NCBI GenBank assembly: GCA_002498455.1 | Contig: DAHO01000064.1 | Span: 1 to 30,208, forward strand | Source: Euryarchaeota archaeon UBA602 | Lineage (GTDB): Archaea > Thermoplasmatota > Poseidoniia > Poseidoniales > Thalassarchaeaceae | Reading direction: 5' to 3' | DNA length: 30,208 nucleotides | Part shown: one piece after another, positions 8,712 through 15,978 of the stretch | Numbering within the stretch: position 1 is the stretch's first letter | Layout of the letters: every line of letters begins with the position of its first letter | The notes under the pieces: model-generated | The model's input: the letters and a program-made list of their open reading frames with translations, nothing else | Told to the model about the DNA's origin: nothing | Databases searched by the model: none | Position numbers and translations under genes: made by a program

Positions 8712-8720
8712 ACGAAAAAA

Positions 8721-9308
8721 ATGGCAGATGAAAATTACAGAATTCAGGAGCTTCTTCAGAGAGAAGTTTACGTGGGAGACAATCTGGTAGGCACTATTGT
8801 AGGGGAACGATATCACCCCAATGAGGATCGAGTCAGGTCCATGCGAATTCAAGTGCAGCCCGACGTTGCAGAAGAATACATGCGGAAGCCCGCCGAACAT
8901 GCACCCCTATCGAAAGAGTTGATTCATTCAATCCAAGATGATGGGTCTGTAAAACTCTCAAAATCAATGAGAGAACTTCAGAGACGTTGGAGAAATACGG
9001 TTCGAATCGAAGAACAACTTTACGCTCCTGATGAACTATTAGATCGAGCCGTGCTCGATGACGATGGAATGGAACTAGGAGTTGTTGTCGGTATGGTAAA
9101 GGTCAAGCGGACATATCGAGGCATCACAGTTCAGCTTCGTTCAGCGATTCGGCGCAGGTACGGTTTAGGAGAAACCATCGATATCCCGGTGACGGCTTTG
9201 GCCAGAACCCGTGCACGTCTTGACGAAGTCGTACTTTCGCGCACATACGAGAAATTGCGCTCATTGCCGAGTTACATTCAGATCAACGAAGGCATTCTAG
9301 AGGATTGA
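8721..9308 (+). CDS. Protein with two PRC-barrel-like segments
   Basis: 195-aa soluble, charged protein with no signal peptide or membrane helix. Two segments share a short beta-barrel pattern. The first, near the N-terminus, reads VYVGDNLVGTIVGERY followed by RVRSMRIQV. The second, after residue 105, reads LDRAVLDDDGMELGVVVGMV, then a basic stretch and IDIPVTALARTRARLDEVVLS. This resembles tandem PRC-barrel domains, found in archaea as small proteins linked to RNA metabolism or cell division and in bacterial RimM and photosynthetic reaction centres. The function here is unknown. It has its own promoter region upstream and is followed after 48 nt by tRNA-Ile. The PRC-barrel call is inferred from residue pattern. 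Confidence 0.6.
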   Translation: MADENYRIQELLQREVYVGDNLVGTIVGERYHPNEDRVRSMRIQVQPDVAEEYMRKPAEHAPLSKELIHSIQDDGSVKLSKSMRELQRRWRNTVRIEEQLYAPDELLDRAVLDDDGMELGVVVGMVKVKRTYRGITVQLRSAIRRRYGLGETIDIPVTALARTRARLDEVVLSRTYEKLRSLPSYIQINEGILED

Positions 9309-9356
9309 TGACAACCGTCATTGTTAATTCGGGGATGGCGGTCGCCGGAATGCTCT

Positions 9357-9431
9357 GGACGGGTAGCTTAGGTTGGCTGGAGCACCCGGCTGATAACCGG
9401 GAGGTCGCAGGTTCAAATCCTGCCTCGTCCA
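9357..9431 (+). tRNA. tRNA-Ile (anticodon GAT)
   Basis: A 75-nt cloverleaf folds fully: acceptor GGACGGG / CTCGTCC (one G-U pair), D stem GCTT / GAGC, anticodon stem CCCGG / CCGGG with loop CTGATAA (anticodon GAT at 9392-9394), T stem GCAGG / CCTGC with loop TTCAAAT, and discriminator A at 9431. No intron. The bases after the discriminator are CCT, so the CCA end is not encoded. It lies 38 nt upstream of the PRPP synthase gene. Confidence 0.97.
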
Positions 9432-9469
9432 CCTCAAACAACAAGAACGGGCGATGCTAGGGCTCGTTC

Positions 9470-10408
9470 ATGCCAGTCGTCTCGGGCAGCAACGCATTCG
9501 AACTAGCCGAGGCTCTTGCTGGCGAATTGGGTTGGGAACACCACCCCCTTGAAGTCAGACGTTTTCCCGATTCGGAGGGCTATGTTCGAGTCCCCCAAGA
9601 GAGCATCGAAGCCATTCGTTCCAATCCCGTGGTAATCGTAGCAACAACGTTCCCCGATTCAGGAATCGTCGAGGCACTACTGATGATGGAATCGATTTAC
9701 GATGTCCGTAGTGGGGACATGCGCAATCTAAAGGGAGAGGGGGAACAACAACTGGAAGATGCTGGCCCAGGGATTTTCTTAGCAATACCATATTTCGGCT
9801 ATTCGAGACAAGACAAGCGTTTCCAGCAAGGAGAGGTTGTTTCCGCCAAACTTCTTGCGCGCTTATTGACTCGTCGTTGTGATGGGATGGTTGTCTTGGA
9901 TTTGCACGCACCTGCCGTGCTAGAAGATCTCGATGTACCCGTATCTTTTGTGTCTTCAATGCCTGAGATTGCCATTCATCTTCAAGATCAAGTTCAGCCT
10001 GATTTTGTTCTCAGTCCCGATAAAGGAGCCATCGAACGTGCCAGCCATGTTGCACAAGCGATTGGTTGCAAATTCTCATACCTTGAAAAAACTAGGATTG
10101 ATGCACACACAATTGAACACAAGGCCAAAGATTTGGATGTTGATGGTGCGATTGTCGCCATTGTCGATGATATGATTTCGACCGGCGGCACCATCTGTAA
10201 AGCCAGCGATGCATTGCGACGTCAAGGTGCCAAGGCAGTGCATGCGGCATGCACTCACGGGCTCTTTACAGGAGGTGCAATTACCCGTCTCGCCAATCAT
10301 GTCGATGGCGTGCATGCCACCGATTCTTTGCCAAATCCTCGTTCTGTTGTGAGCGGTGCACCAGCGATTGCCAGGGGCGTTAAGGACCTGATTCAGCGAG
10401 TGCTTTGA
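9470..10408 (+). CDS. prs: Ribose-phosphate pyrophosphokinase (PRPP synthase)
   Basis: Predicted 312-aa enzyme that transfers pyrophosphate from ATP to ribose 5-phosphate, giving PRPP for purine, pyrimidine, histidine and tryptophan synthesis. Seen: an N-terminal SGSNAFELAEALA segment, RRFPDSEGYVRV, the ATP-binding PYFGYSRQDKRF at residues 107-118, LDLHAP, and the PRPP-binding loop VDDMISTGGT at 232-241. Length is typical. An archaeal class is expected from the context. The ATG at 9470 gives an N-terminus that starts directly at the first beta strand (PVVSGSNA). An insertion near residues 80-100 (SGDMRNLKGEGEQQLEDAG) is somewhat longer than usual. Confidence 0.94.
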   Translation: MPVVSGSNAFELAEALAGELGWEHHPLEVRRFPDSEGYVRVPQESIEAIRSNPVVIVATTFPDSGIVEALLMMESIYDVRSGDMRNLKGEGEQQLEDAGPGIFLAIPYFGYSRQDKRFQQGEVVSAKLLARLLTRRCDGMVVLDLHAPAVLEDLDVPVSFVSSMPEIAIHLQDQVQPDFVLSPDKGAIERASHVAQAIGCKFSYLEKTRIDAHTIEHKAKDLDVDGAIVAIVDDMISTGGTICKASDALRRQGAKAVHAACTHGLFTGGAITRLANHVDGVHATDSLPNPRSVVSGAPAIARGVKDLIQRVL

Positions 10409-10440
10409 CCCCCCTAGTGGTTTGCAGTACCTTCCGCTGC

Positions 10441-10448
10441 GTTTATAC
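10441..10448 (+). promoter_or_regulatory. TATA box of the ribosomal-protein operon
   Basis: GTTTATAC lies 45-52 nt upstream of the L7Ae start. A start point about 25 nt downstream falls near 10470, leaving a short leader with the GAGGAG ribosome site. A dyad GCACG-C-CGTGC (10452-10462) lies between box and predicted start, a position from which a bound protein could block transcription. Confidence 0.5.
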
Positions 10449-10492
10449 GGGGCACGCCGTGCGGCGGCTTACTAACATGAGGAGTGAATCCA

Positions 10493-10867
10493 ATGAGTGT
10501 ACACATAGCATTTGAAACCCCGAAAGATGTCCAAGACAGTGTCTACGAGCTCGTGAAGCTTGTCGGAAGTGGAGAAGGTCGTCTTAAGAAAGGAAGCAAC
10601 GAAGTGACAAAAGCTGCTGAACGCGGCACTGCACAGATGATTGTAATGGCAGAAAATGTCAACCCAGCTGAACTACTTGCACACGTTCCGCTTATTTGCA
10701 AAGAGAAGAGTATTCCATTCATCTACGTCGAAGATCAAGCATATCTTGCAGAGGCGGCCGGAATGAATAGCGGTGCAAAGACCGCTGCAATTGCCCTAAT
10801 GGAAGTCTCAAAGGGTGCTCAAGAAGCATTCAACGGCGTAAAGGAACAGGCAGACGCCCTGAACTGA
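10493..10867 (+). CDS. rpl7ae: Ribosomal protein L7Ae
   Basis: Predicted 124-aa kink-turn RNA-binding protein, part of the large ribosomal subunit and, in archaea, of box C/D and H/ACA guide RNPs and RNase P. The sequence fits the family throughout: VHIAFETPKDVQ at the start, then LKKGSNEVTKAAERGTAQMI (the RNA-binding K-G-x-N-E-x-T-K stretch) and IPFIYVEDQAYLAEAAGM. The ATG at 10493 follows GAGGAG at 10479-10484; a GTG at 10484 would fall within this site and is rejected. It is the first gene of the rpl7ae-rps28e-rpl24e-ndk-infB run. Confidence 0.96.
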   Translation: MSVHIAFETPKDVQDSVYELVKLVGSGEGRLKKGSNEVTKAAERGTAQMIVMAENVNPAELLAHVPLICKEKSIPFIYVEDQAYLAEAAGMNSGAKTAAIALMEVSKGAQEAFNGVKEQADALN

Positions 10868-10895
10868 ATTCTTCGTGATTCTGGAGGTATTGGAT

Positions 10896-11114
10896 ATGAC
10901 TCAAGAAGGATGGCCTGCAGAAGTGGTCGAAGTGGTCGGCCGAACTGGAATGACTGGAGAGGCTACTCAGGTCAAAGTTCGTGTCAATGACGCACCCAAC
11001 CCACGTGACGTTGGCCGTATTATCACACGAAATGTCGTTGGACCCGTGCGTGTAGGAGACATTTTGATGCTCCTAGATACTGGTCGAGAAGCTCGTAAGT
11101 TGAATGTCCGCTGA
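10896..11114 (+). CDS. rps28e: Ribosomal protein S28e
   Basis: Predicted 72-aa small-subunit protein found only in archaea and eukaryotes. Recognisable stretches: PAEVVEVVGRTGMTGEATQV, VRVNDAPNPRDVGRIITRNV and the C-terminal GDILMLLDTGREARKL. The start is ATG 10896, set by GGAGGT at 10883-10888 (7-nt spacing); an in-frame ATT/ATG-like extension back to 10875 is not used. It lies 28 nt after rpl7ae and 9 nt before rpl24e, so the three are surely co-transcribed. Confidence 0.96.
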   Translation: MTQEGWPAEVVEVVGRTGMTGEATQVKVRVNDAPNPRDVGRIITRNVVGPVRVGDILMLLDTGREARKLNVR

Positions 11115-11123
11115 GGTGAAAAC

Positions 11124-11312
11124 ATGGTAGAGCGACGAATTTGCAGTTTTTCCGGAGAGGAGATTGAACCCGGCACAGGCGTAATGTACGTCAAGCGTGA
11201 TGGGACCGTACTTTGGTTCAAGGACTCTAAGGCACGGAAGAACATGAAACTTGGACGAAATCCACGTAAAGTGAAGTGGACTCGTCGATATGTCAAGGGC
11301 GGCATTCAGTAA
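11124..11312 (+). CDS. rpl24e: Ribosomal protein L24e, zinc-cysteine-poor form
   Basis: Predicted 62-aa large-subunit protein. ICSFSGEEIEPGTGVMYVKR and DGTVLWFKDSKARKNMKL align well with L24e. Typical archaeal L24e carries two CxxC-type pairs that bind zinc (CSFCG... and FCSSKCxKN). Here only one cysteine remains: the second is serine (CSFS), and the other pair is K and R (FKDSKARKN). The fold probably holds without zinc, as in eukaryotic L24e. GAGGTG at 11113-11118, overlapping the rps28e stop, serves as the ribosome site. Confidence 0.95.
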   Translation: MVERRICSFSGEEIEPGTGVMYVKRDGTVLWFKDSKARKNMKLGRNPRKVKWTRRYVKGGIQ

Positions 11313-11329
11313 GATCGTACTTGACCACA

Positions 11330-11369
11330 TTCAGCGGTTCCTACCGTTTGGTACCGTCGGCGTGCTGAA
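11330..11369 (+). other. Possible hairpin between rpl24e and ndk
   Basis: TTCAGC (11330-11335) and GCTGAA (11364-11369) form a 6-bp stem, and inside it TACC-GTTT-GGTA forms a smaller one. It could be a processing or attenuation structure in the leader of ndk. No T-tract follows, so it is unlikely to be a simple terminator. Confidence 0.3.
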
Positions 11370-11404
11370 ATAGGGGAGTTCGGTCGGCCGGTTCGGTGGA
11401 AAAT

Positions 11405-11851
11405 ATGCAAACAACATATGTCATGGTAAAACCGGACGGAGTACAACGTGGACTTGTAGGTGAAATCATCAATCGATTTGAGCGCAAAGGGTTGCGCTTG
11501 GTCGGATTGAAATCAATCATCCCTAGCATTGAATTGGTCGAACAGCATTATGCTGTTCACAAAGAACGTCCATTTTATCCAGGCCTGGTAGAATTTGTAA
11601 CCTCTGGCCCCGTTGTTGCTATGGCTTGGAAAGGTGTCGAGGCGATTTCAGTTTGTAGGAATATCATCGGTGCGACCAATGGAAGAGAGGCTGATATGGG
11701 ATCGATCCGTGGTGACTTTGGAATGGATATCGGATACAATCTGATTCATGGTAGCGATGGCGAAGAGACCGCAGCATTCGAACTGGGCCTATGGTTCCCA
11801 GAAGGACTGAACGAATGGACGCCTGTCCGAGAGACTTGGGTATACGAGTAA
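11405..11851 (+). CDS. ndk: Nucleoside diphosphate kinase
   Basis: Predicted 148-aa enzyme passing the gamma phosphate of NTPs to NDPs through a phosphohistidine. YVMVKPDGVQRGLVGEII opens the protein; the nucleotide-binding GSIRGDFGMD is present; and H115 in NLIHGSD is the expected phosphorylated histidine. Length is typical. The start could be GTG 11396, but ATG 11405 gives the normal N-terminus. The GATN segment normally followed by P-A-x-A-x-P reads NGREADMG, a mild deviation next to the active site. It lies between ribosomal proteins and infB, an order shared with many archaea. Confidence 0.96.
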   Translation: MQTTYVMVKPDGVQRGLVGEIINRFERKGLRLVGLKSIIPSIELVEQHYAVHKERPFYPGLVEFVTSGPVVAMAWKGVEAISVCRNIIGATNGREADMGSIRGDFGMDIGYNLIHGSDGEETAAFELGLWFPEGLNEWTPVRETWVYE

Positions 11852-11881
11852 TATTCAATTGGAAAATCAATTTTTCAATTG
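11850..11881 (+). repeat. 20-mer repeat plus hairpin upstream of infB
   Basis: AATATTCAATTGGAAAATCA at 11850-11869 is identical to 8580-8599. With TTTTTCAATTG (11871-11881) it folds into a stem CAATTGGAAAA / TTTTTCAATTG with one G-U pair and a short loop. The other copy is also followed by TTTTTCAATTG (8613-8623), so the pair of parts is conserved with a different spacing. It overlaps the ndk stop and the infB leader. Confidence 0.6.
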
Positions 11882-11899
11882 CAAAATGGGGGCATGTTG

Positions 11900-13696
11900 A
11901 TGGCTGAAATGAGCCGGCGCCAACCAATTGTTGCAGTTCTTGGCCATGTGGACCATGGGAAGACTTCGGTGCTCGACTACATCCGAAGTTTGGGAAAAAA
12001 CAGACAAGCCAGTGTTATGGCACGAGAAGCGGGCGGGATTACGCAACACATTGGGGCCACTGAAGTTCCCGCCACTTTGCTAAACGAATTGTGCAGCCCG
12101 TTGATGGGAGGCAAGGAATTCTTGTCCCCGGGTCTACTCTTTATCGACACACCAGGGCACCACTCATTTTCTACATTGAGAACCCGCGGCGGTTCTCTAG
12201 CCGACATTGCAATTTTGGTTGTGGACATGATGGAAGGATGTCAACCACAGACACTCGAATCAATCCGAATATTGAAACAAGCGAAGACACCATTTGTTGT
12301 CTGCGCGAACAAGGTCGACCGAATCCATGGATGGAAATCCATCAATGGACGGTCTGCTGCTGCTTCGATGAAAGACCAAGACGCACATTCGCAAGGATTG
12401 TTTGAACAGAAATTCTGGGATCTAGTGGGTCAATTTGGAGAACAAGGATTCAATCTTGACATGTATAACAGAATTTCAGACTTTACTCAAAATATTGCTT
12501 TAGTACCTTGCTCGGCAAAGGAAGGCGAAGGTATGCAAGACCTGTTGGCAATCACAATTGGATTGGCAGAGAAGTTCCTAGATGAACAACTCTCTGATGT
12601 TGAAGGTGCTTCCGAAGGCACTGTTTTGGAGATGAAAGAAGAACGAGGTTTGGGCAAAACTTTGGATGTCATCTTGTATAGAGGTGAAATTTCCAAGGGA
12701 GATGAAATCGTCATTGCAACGGAGAATGGGCCTCAAGTAACCCGTGTCCGTGGTTTGTTCCGTCCACGTGGTATGGCAGAAATGCGTGATGCAGGAGATC
12801 GATGGGATGCCATTGAAACCGTAGAAGCTGCATCAGGTTTGAAGTTAGCCGCACCTGATTTGGATGGAGTATTGGCAGGGACCACACTGCGTGTTCTATC
12901 CAACGTTGAAGAGGAGCGGGATGAAGCAATCAATGCTTCTAGGAAAGAATCTGAAATCAGCATTGAACTGGATGAAGAGGGTGTGATCATCAAGGCAGAT
13001 ACGCTCGGTGGCCTTGAAGCTCTAGCATTTGAGTTACGAAATCAGGAACCTCCAGTTCCAATCAGAAGTGCTGGGATTGGACCTGTGAACAAACGTGACT
13101 TACGAGGTGCTGAAAACGCATCAGATCCACTTCACAAAGTGATTCTCGCATTTAGCACAACCGTCCAAAGCGAAACTGCAGATGAATTGGCCAAGGAAGA
13201 TTGCAACGTCGAATTCATTGGTTCAGACGTCATCTATCATATCCTTGAGCGCTTTGAAACGTGGACTGAAGAGCGAAAAATCGAGTTGGAAGAAGAAAAA
13301 CGCGAGAAAATCGTCTACCCCGGCAAAATCAAAATCCTCGCCGACCATATTTTCCGAAGGTCCGGTCCCGCAGTTGTCGGCGTCCGAATTCTCGGGGGCC
13401 GATTGCATATTGGGCAGCGTCTACTCACAATTGATGGGAACAAAGTTGGTCAGGTGAAATCCATCAGAATTGGAGATGCCTCCCACAAAGAAGCAAAACA
13501 AGGAGACGAAGTTGCGGTTGCCATCGAGGGAGCAACTGTGGGCAGAGGAATCGATGAGGAAGACATCCTCTTGGTTGATGTCCCTGCAAGTCATGCCCGT
13601 AGATTGCGAAAACTCGAACTCACTGCGGCCGAACAAGAAGTTCTCGACGAACTTACGGCTTTACATCGTGCAGAAGATCACTTCTGGGGTCGATGA
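11900..13696 (+). CDS. infB: Translation initiation factor aIF5B (IF-2 type)
   Basis: Predicted 598-aa GTPase promoting subunit joining and initiator tRNA placement. G1 is GHVDHGKT (residues 15-22), switch I carries GGITQHIGATEVP, G3 is DTPGHHSF from D83, G4 is NKVD at 137-140, and domain II onward continues with the archaeal/eukaryotic 5B pattern (GTVLEMKEERGLGKTLDVILYRG). Length matches archaeal aIF5B, which lacks the long N-terminal extension of bacteria and eukaryotes. Start candidates are ATG 11894 and 11900 (GGGGGC upstream favours 11900); an upstream TTG at 11879 is unlikely. It lies 48 nt after ndk, with the repeat hairpin in between. Confidence 0.95.
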   Translation: MAEMSRRQPIVAVLGHVDHGKTSVLDYIRSLGKNRQASVMAREAGGITQHIGATEVPATLLNELCSPLMGGKEFLSPGLLFIDTPGHHSFSTLRTRGGSLADIAILVVDMMEGCQPQTLESIRILKQAKTPFVVCANKVDRIHGWKSINGRSAAASMKDQDAHSQGLFEQKFWDLVGQFGEQGFNLDMYNRISDFTQNIALVPCSAKEGEGMQDLLAITIGLAEKFLDEQLSDVEGASEGTVLEMKEERGLGKTLDVILYRGEISKGDEIVIATENGPQVTRVRGLFRPRGMAEMRDAGDRWDAIETVEAASGLKLAAPDLDGVLAGTTLRVLSNVEEERDEAINASRKESEISIELDEEGVIIKADTLGGLEALAFELRNQEPPVPIRSAGIGPVNKRDLRGAENASDPLHKVILAFSTTVQSETADELAKEDCNVEFIGSDVIYHILERFETWTEERKIELEEEKREKIVYPGKIKILADHIFRRSGPAVVGVRILGGRLHIGQRLLTIDGNKVGQVKSIRIGDASHKEAKQGDEVAVAIEGATVGRGIDEEDILLVDVPASHARRLRKLELTAAEQEVLDELTALHRAEDHFWGR

Positions 13697-13802
13697 GTGT
13701 ACGCAGTGCACCGTTTTCGTGGACTAAATACCAGAATATTTGATGATGACCGAGTGACCCCCCTACCCCGAACGTTCAAGTACGAATTGGGGTGGTCCTG
13801 CG

Positions 13803-13818
13803 TTGGGTTAAGACCCAA
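13803..13818 (+). promoter_or_regulatory. Hairpin abutting the moxR ribosome site
   Basis: TTGGGT (13803-13808) and ACCCAA (13813-13818) form a perfect 6-bp stem with a TAAG loop. The last two bases are also the first two of the Shine-Dalgarno AAGGTG (13817-13822) of moxR, so the stem could partly hide the ribosome site. Confidence 0.35.
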
Positions 13819-13827
13819 GGTGATACC

Positions 13828-14823
13828 ATGTCAGCAGGGATGGCACAAGCAGCAGGCACTGGCCGAACAAAAGACTTGATTTCGACCGTGAGTCAAATCT
13901 CGCACGGACTGATGGGGGAAGTCGCCAAAGTTATCATCGGTAAAGAAGAAAATTTGCTTCGTGTTACCGTCGGAATTCTATCCAATGGAAACATGCTTCT
14001 CGAGGATTTCCCCGGTTTGGCCAAAACTTTGCTAGCGAATACGTTCGCTAAGGCGCTTGGTTGCAAGTTCAAGCGTGTACAATTCACTCCTGACCTACTC
14101 CCCTCTGATATCATGGGGACTTACATGTACGACCAGCAAGCAGGAGAGTTCAAACTGCGCCCCGGGCCATTGTTCACAAACATCCTACTAGCCGACGAAA
14201 TCAACCGTGCTCCTCCTAAGACGCAAGCTGCGCTTCTAGAAGCCATGGAAGAAAAGCAGGTTACGATCGAGGGAATTACGCACAAACTGCCCGCACCTTT
14301 CGTTACCTTGGCGACGCAGAACCCCATTGAGCAGGAAGGAACCTATCCACTGCCTGAGGCGCAGATGGACCGATTTCTCATGAAGATGTCAATGGGTTAT
14401 CCAGATAGAGCGGAAGAAAAGGCCATTCTCGCTCGTCGAAAGTTGCGTGGGAAAGATGGTCATGATGTTGAGCAGATCACATCACCAAAGAAGGTGGTCG
14501 CCATGCAAAAAGCTCTAGAGACTGTGCATGTTGATCCCGCAATTCTATCCTACATCGTTGAGGTTGTTCAGCGCTCTCGTGAAGATCATCGAGTCATCAC
14601 CGGCGCATCTCCACGTGCAAGTCAATCACTGTTCAAGACGGGGCGTGCTTCCGCTGCAATCGATGGACGCGACTATGTGATTCCCGACGACATCAAGCGT
14701 GTCGCCTTGCAGGTTTGCAGTCATCGTATTGTTCTCAAACCTGAAGCGAAGATTCGTGGAATTACAGGGATGCACATCATGCGCAAGATTCTCTCTGAAG
14801 TACCCGTCCCGGTTATCCAGTAA
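13828..14823 (+). CDS. MoxR family AAA+ ATPase
   Basis: Predicted 331-aa cytoplasmic ATPase. Walker A reads LEDFPGLAKT (residues 58-67), a form common in MoxR proteins. Walker B and its neighbours read ILLADEINRAPPKTQAALLEAMEE, sensor 1 is ATQNPIEQEGTYPLPEAQMDRF, and GASPRASQSL is the sensor-2 region. MoxR ATPases act as chaperones that insert cofactors or remodel partner proteins, often beside a VWA-domain and DUF58 gene; none of these partners is here. The start is ATG 13828 with AAGGTG upstream; an earlier GTG at 13792 is unlikely. It is followed after 93 nt by a ParA gene on the same strand. Confidence 0.92.
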   Translation: MSAGMAQAAGTGRTKDLISTVSQISHGLMGEVAKVIIGKEENLLRVTVGILSNGNMLLEDFPGLAKTLLANTFAKALGCKFKRVQFTPDLLPSDIMGTYMYDQQAGEFKLRPGPLFTNILLADEINRAPPKTQAALLEAMEEKQVTIEGITHKLPAPFVTLATQNPIEQEGTYPLPEAQMDRFLMKMSMGYPDRAEEKAILARRKLRGKDGHDVEQITSPKKVVAMQKALETVHVDPAILSYIVEVVQRSREDHRVITGASPRASQSLFKTGRASAAIDGRDYVIPDDIKRVALQVCSHRIVLKPEAKIRGITGMHIMRKILSEVPVPVIQ

Positions 14824-14848
14824 GCCGATGACAATCGCCCTTCGAGGA

Positions 14849-14890
14849 CTCGTCAAAGCGAGTGTTTCAAAGAGGGGCTTTGCTGACGAG
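14849..14890 (+). other. Bulged hairpin between moxR and parA
   Basis: CTCGTC-AAAGC (14849-14859) pairs with GCTTT-GCT-GACGAG (14877-14890): 11 bp in two blocks with a 3-nt bulge. It lies 25 nt after the moxR stop. No T-tract follows, so it may be a leader structure for parA or a processing site rather than a terminator. Confidence 0.4.
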
Positions 14891-14916
14891 ACAATGACTC
14901 ACTTGAGGTTGATTAC

Positions 14917-15918
14917 ATGAATCCATACAAAATGGTCATCACAGTTGCCAACCAAAAAGGCGGTTGTTCAAAAACGACCACAGCAGTCAACATTGCGACC
15001 GCATTGGCGAAAGGTGACCCAAAGAATGGTTGGCCTGCTGCCAAAGTTCTACTTGTCGATATGGATCCTCAAGGCAATGTTTCAACCTCGTTTGGTATTT
15101 CAAAAAACAATCTTGGACGTACAGTTTATGATTTGCTGATGAATGACCTTGGGGAGGAATTGCCCCTCATTGAGGATTACCTGATCGGTCCTGATATCAT
15201 TGCGGACTCAATGTGGGACGCCTGGAATGGGAATTACCCTGACAAAAATCCACCGAAGACGATGGTAGAAGTCAAGAAGATTGATGGTAAAAAGACGATA
15301 GTCTCTTCTGGTGTCGAGAATCTTTGGATTTTACCGAGCAATGTTCAACTCGCTGCAGCGGAGATTGAATTGGCAACGCGAATCGGCAGAGAAACTCGAT
15401 TAAAAGAAGGATTGGCATCTGCAATTGATGAATTCGACTACATCATCATCGATACATCTCCGAGTCTTGGGTTGTTGACAATTAATGCAATGGCCGCGTC
15501 AAATTGGGTCCTGATTCCTGTCCAAACAGAATACTATGCCCTCGAAGGAATGAGTCAATTGATGAACTCAATCAAACTTGTTCAGCGACGAATTAATCCC
15601 AATCTCAAGTTGTTTGGAATTGCAATGACCATGTATCAAAAAACAACACTTTGCGATACGGTTGTGACAGAAGTGCGCAGGCACCTACGTGAGCAGGTGT
15701 TCAGTACTGTGATTCCTAGAGATATCAGTGTGGCAGCCGCACCTGCTGATGGTGGACCCGTCGCAATTATCAAGAAACCGAATCGTAACAACAAGGGTAG
15801 TCAACAATATTGGGCTTTGGCTAAGGAAGTTCATCGAAGAGCCTTGCGTATTCGTAAAAAGTATGGGATCAATGAACCCAACCGACTACAGCAGTATAAA
15901 ATCAGAACCGGTGAATGA
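14917..15918 (+). CDS. ParA/Soj/MinD family ATPase
   Basis: Predicted 333-aa partition-type ATPase. The deviant Walker A KGGCSKTTTAVNIA starts near residue 11, with the signature lysine before GK(T), followed by VLLVDMDPQGNVSTSFG, the Walker B-like IIIDTSPSLGLLTINAM and VPVQTEYYALEGM. Members bind nonspecific DNA or membrane as ATP dimers and are used to place chromosomes, plasmids, chemoreceptors or surface machines. It is about 70 residues longer than typical ParA, with extra sequence around residues 80-130 (rich in D, N, P and K) and a basic C-terminal tail. The next gene encodes a ribbon-helix-helix-like protein, a known kind of ParA partner. The ATG at 14917 has GAGGTTGATT upstream. Confidence 0.92.
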   Translation: MNPYKMVITVANQKGGCSKTTTAVNIATALAKGDPKNGWPAAKVLLVDMDPQGNVSTSFGISKNNLGRTVYDLLMNDLGEELPLIEDYLIGPDIIADSMWDAWNGNYPDKNPPKTMVEVKKIDGKKTIVSSGVENLWILPSNVQLAAAEIELATRIGRETRLKEGLASAIDEFDYIIIDTSPSLGLLTINAMAASNWVLIPVQTEYYALEGMSQLMNSIKLVQRRINPNLKLFGIAMTMYQKTTLCDTVVTEVRRHLREQVFSTVIPRDISVAAAPADGGPVAIIKKPNRNNKGSQQYWALAKEVHRRALRIRKKYGINEPNRLQQYKIRTGE

Positions 15919-15978
15919 ACCCACAATTCAACGTAATGCTCAAGATGTGGCTTGTCTGCCTCCGTATCGGTAGAAAAC

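Larger units (their letters stand above)
8398..8720. other. AT-rich divergent intergenic region with dyads and repeats
   Basis: About 320 bases without a convincing gene. Contents: a TATA-like CTATAAAAAT at 8446-8455, readable both ways; a small hairpin TGAAAA...TTTTCA (8467-8484); a perfect 10-bp inverted repeat GGCCGATAAT (8511-8520) / ATTATCGGCC (8603-8612), with a further direct GATTATCG at 8572-8579; two copies of the palindrome TTCAATTGAA (8539-8548, 8616-8625); one copy of a 20-mer repeated upstream of infB (8580-8599); and a TATA-like TTTAATA (8654-8660). The region must hold the promoters of the aminotransferase (left) and the PRC-barrel-like gene (right). Confidence 0.6.

Noticed and set aside
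8655..8900. Minus-strand ORF of 81 codons near the AT-rich region
   Set aside because: Overlaps the start and ribosome site of the PRC-barrel-like gene and shows no family pattern.
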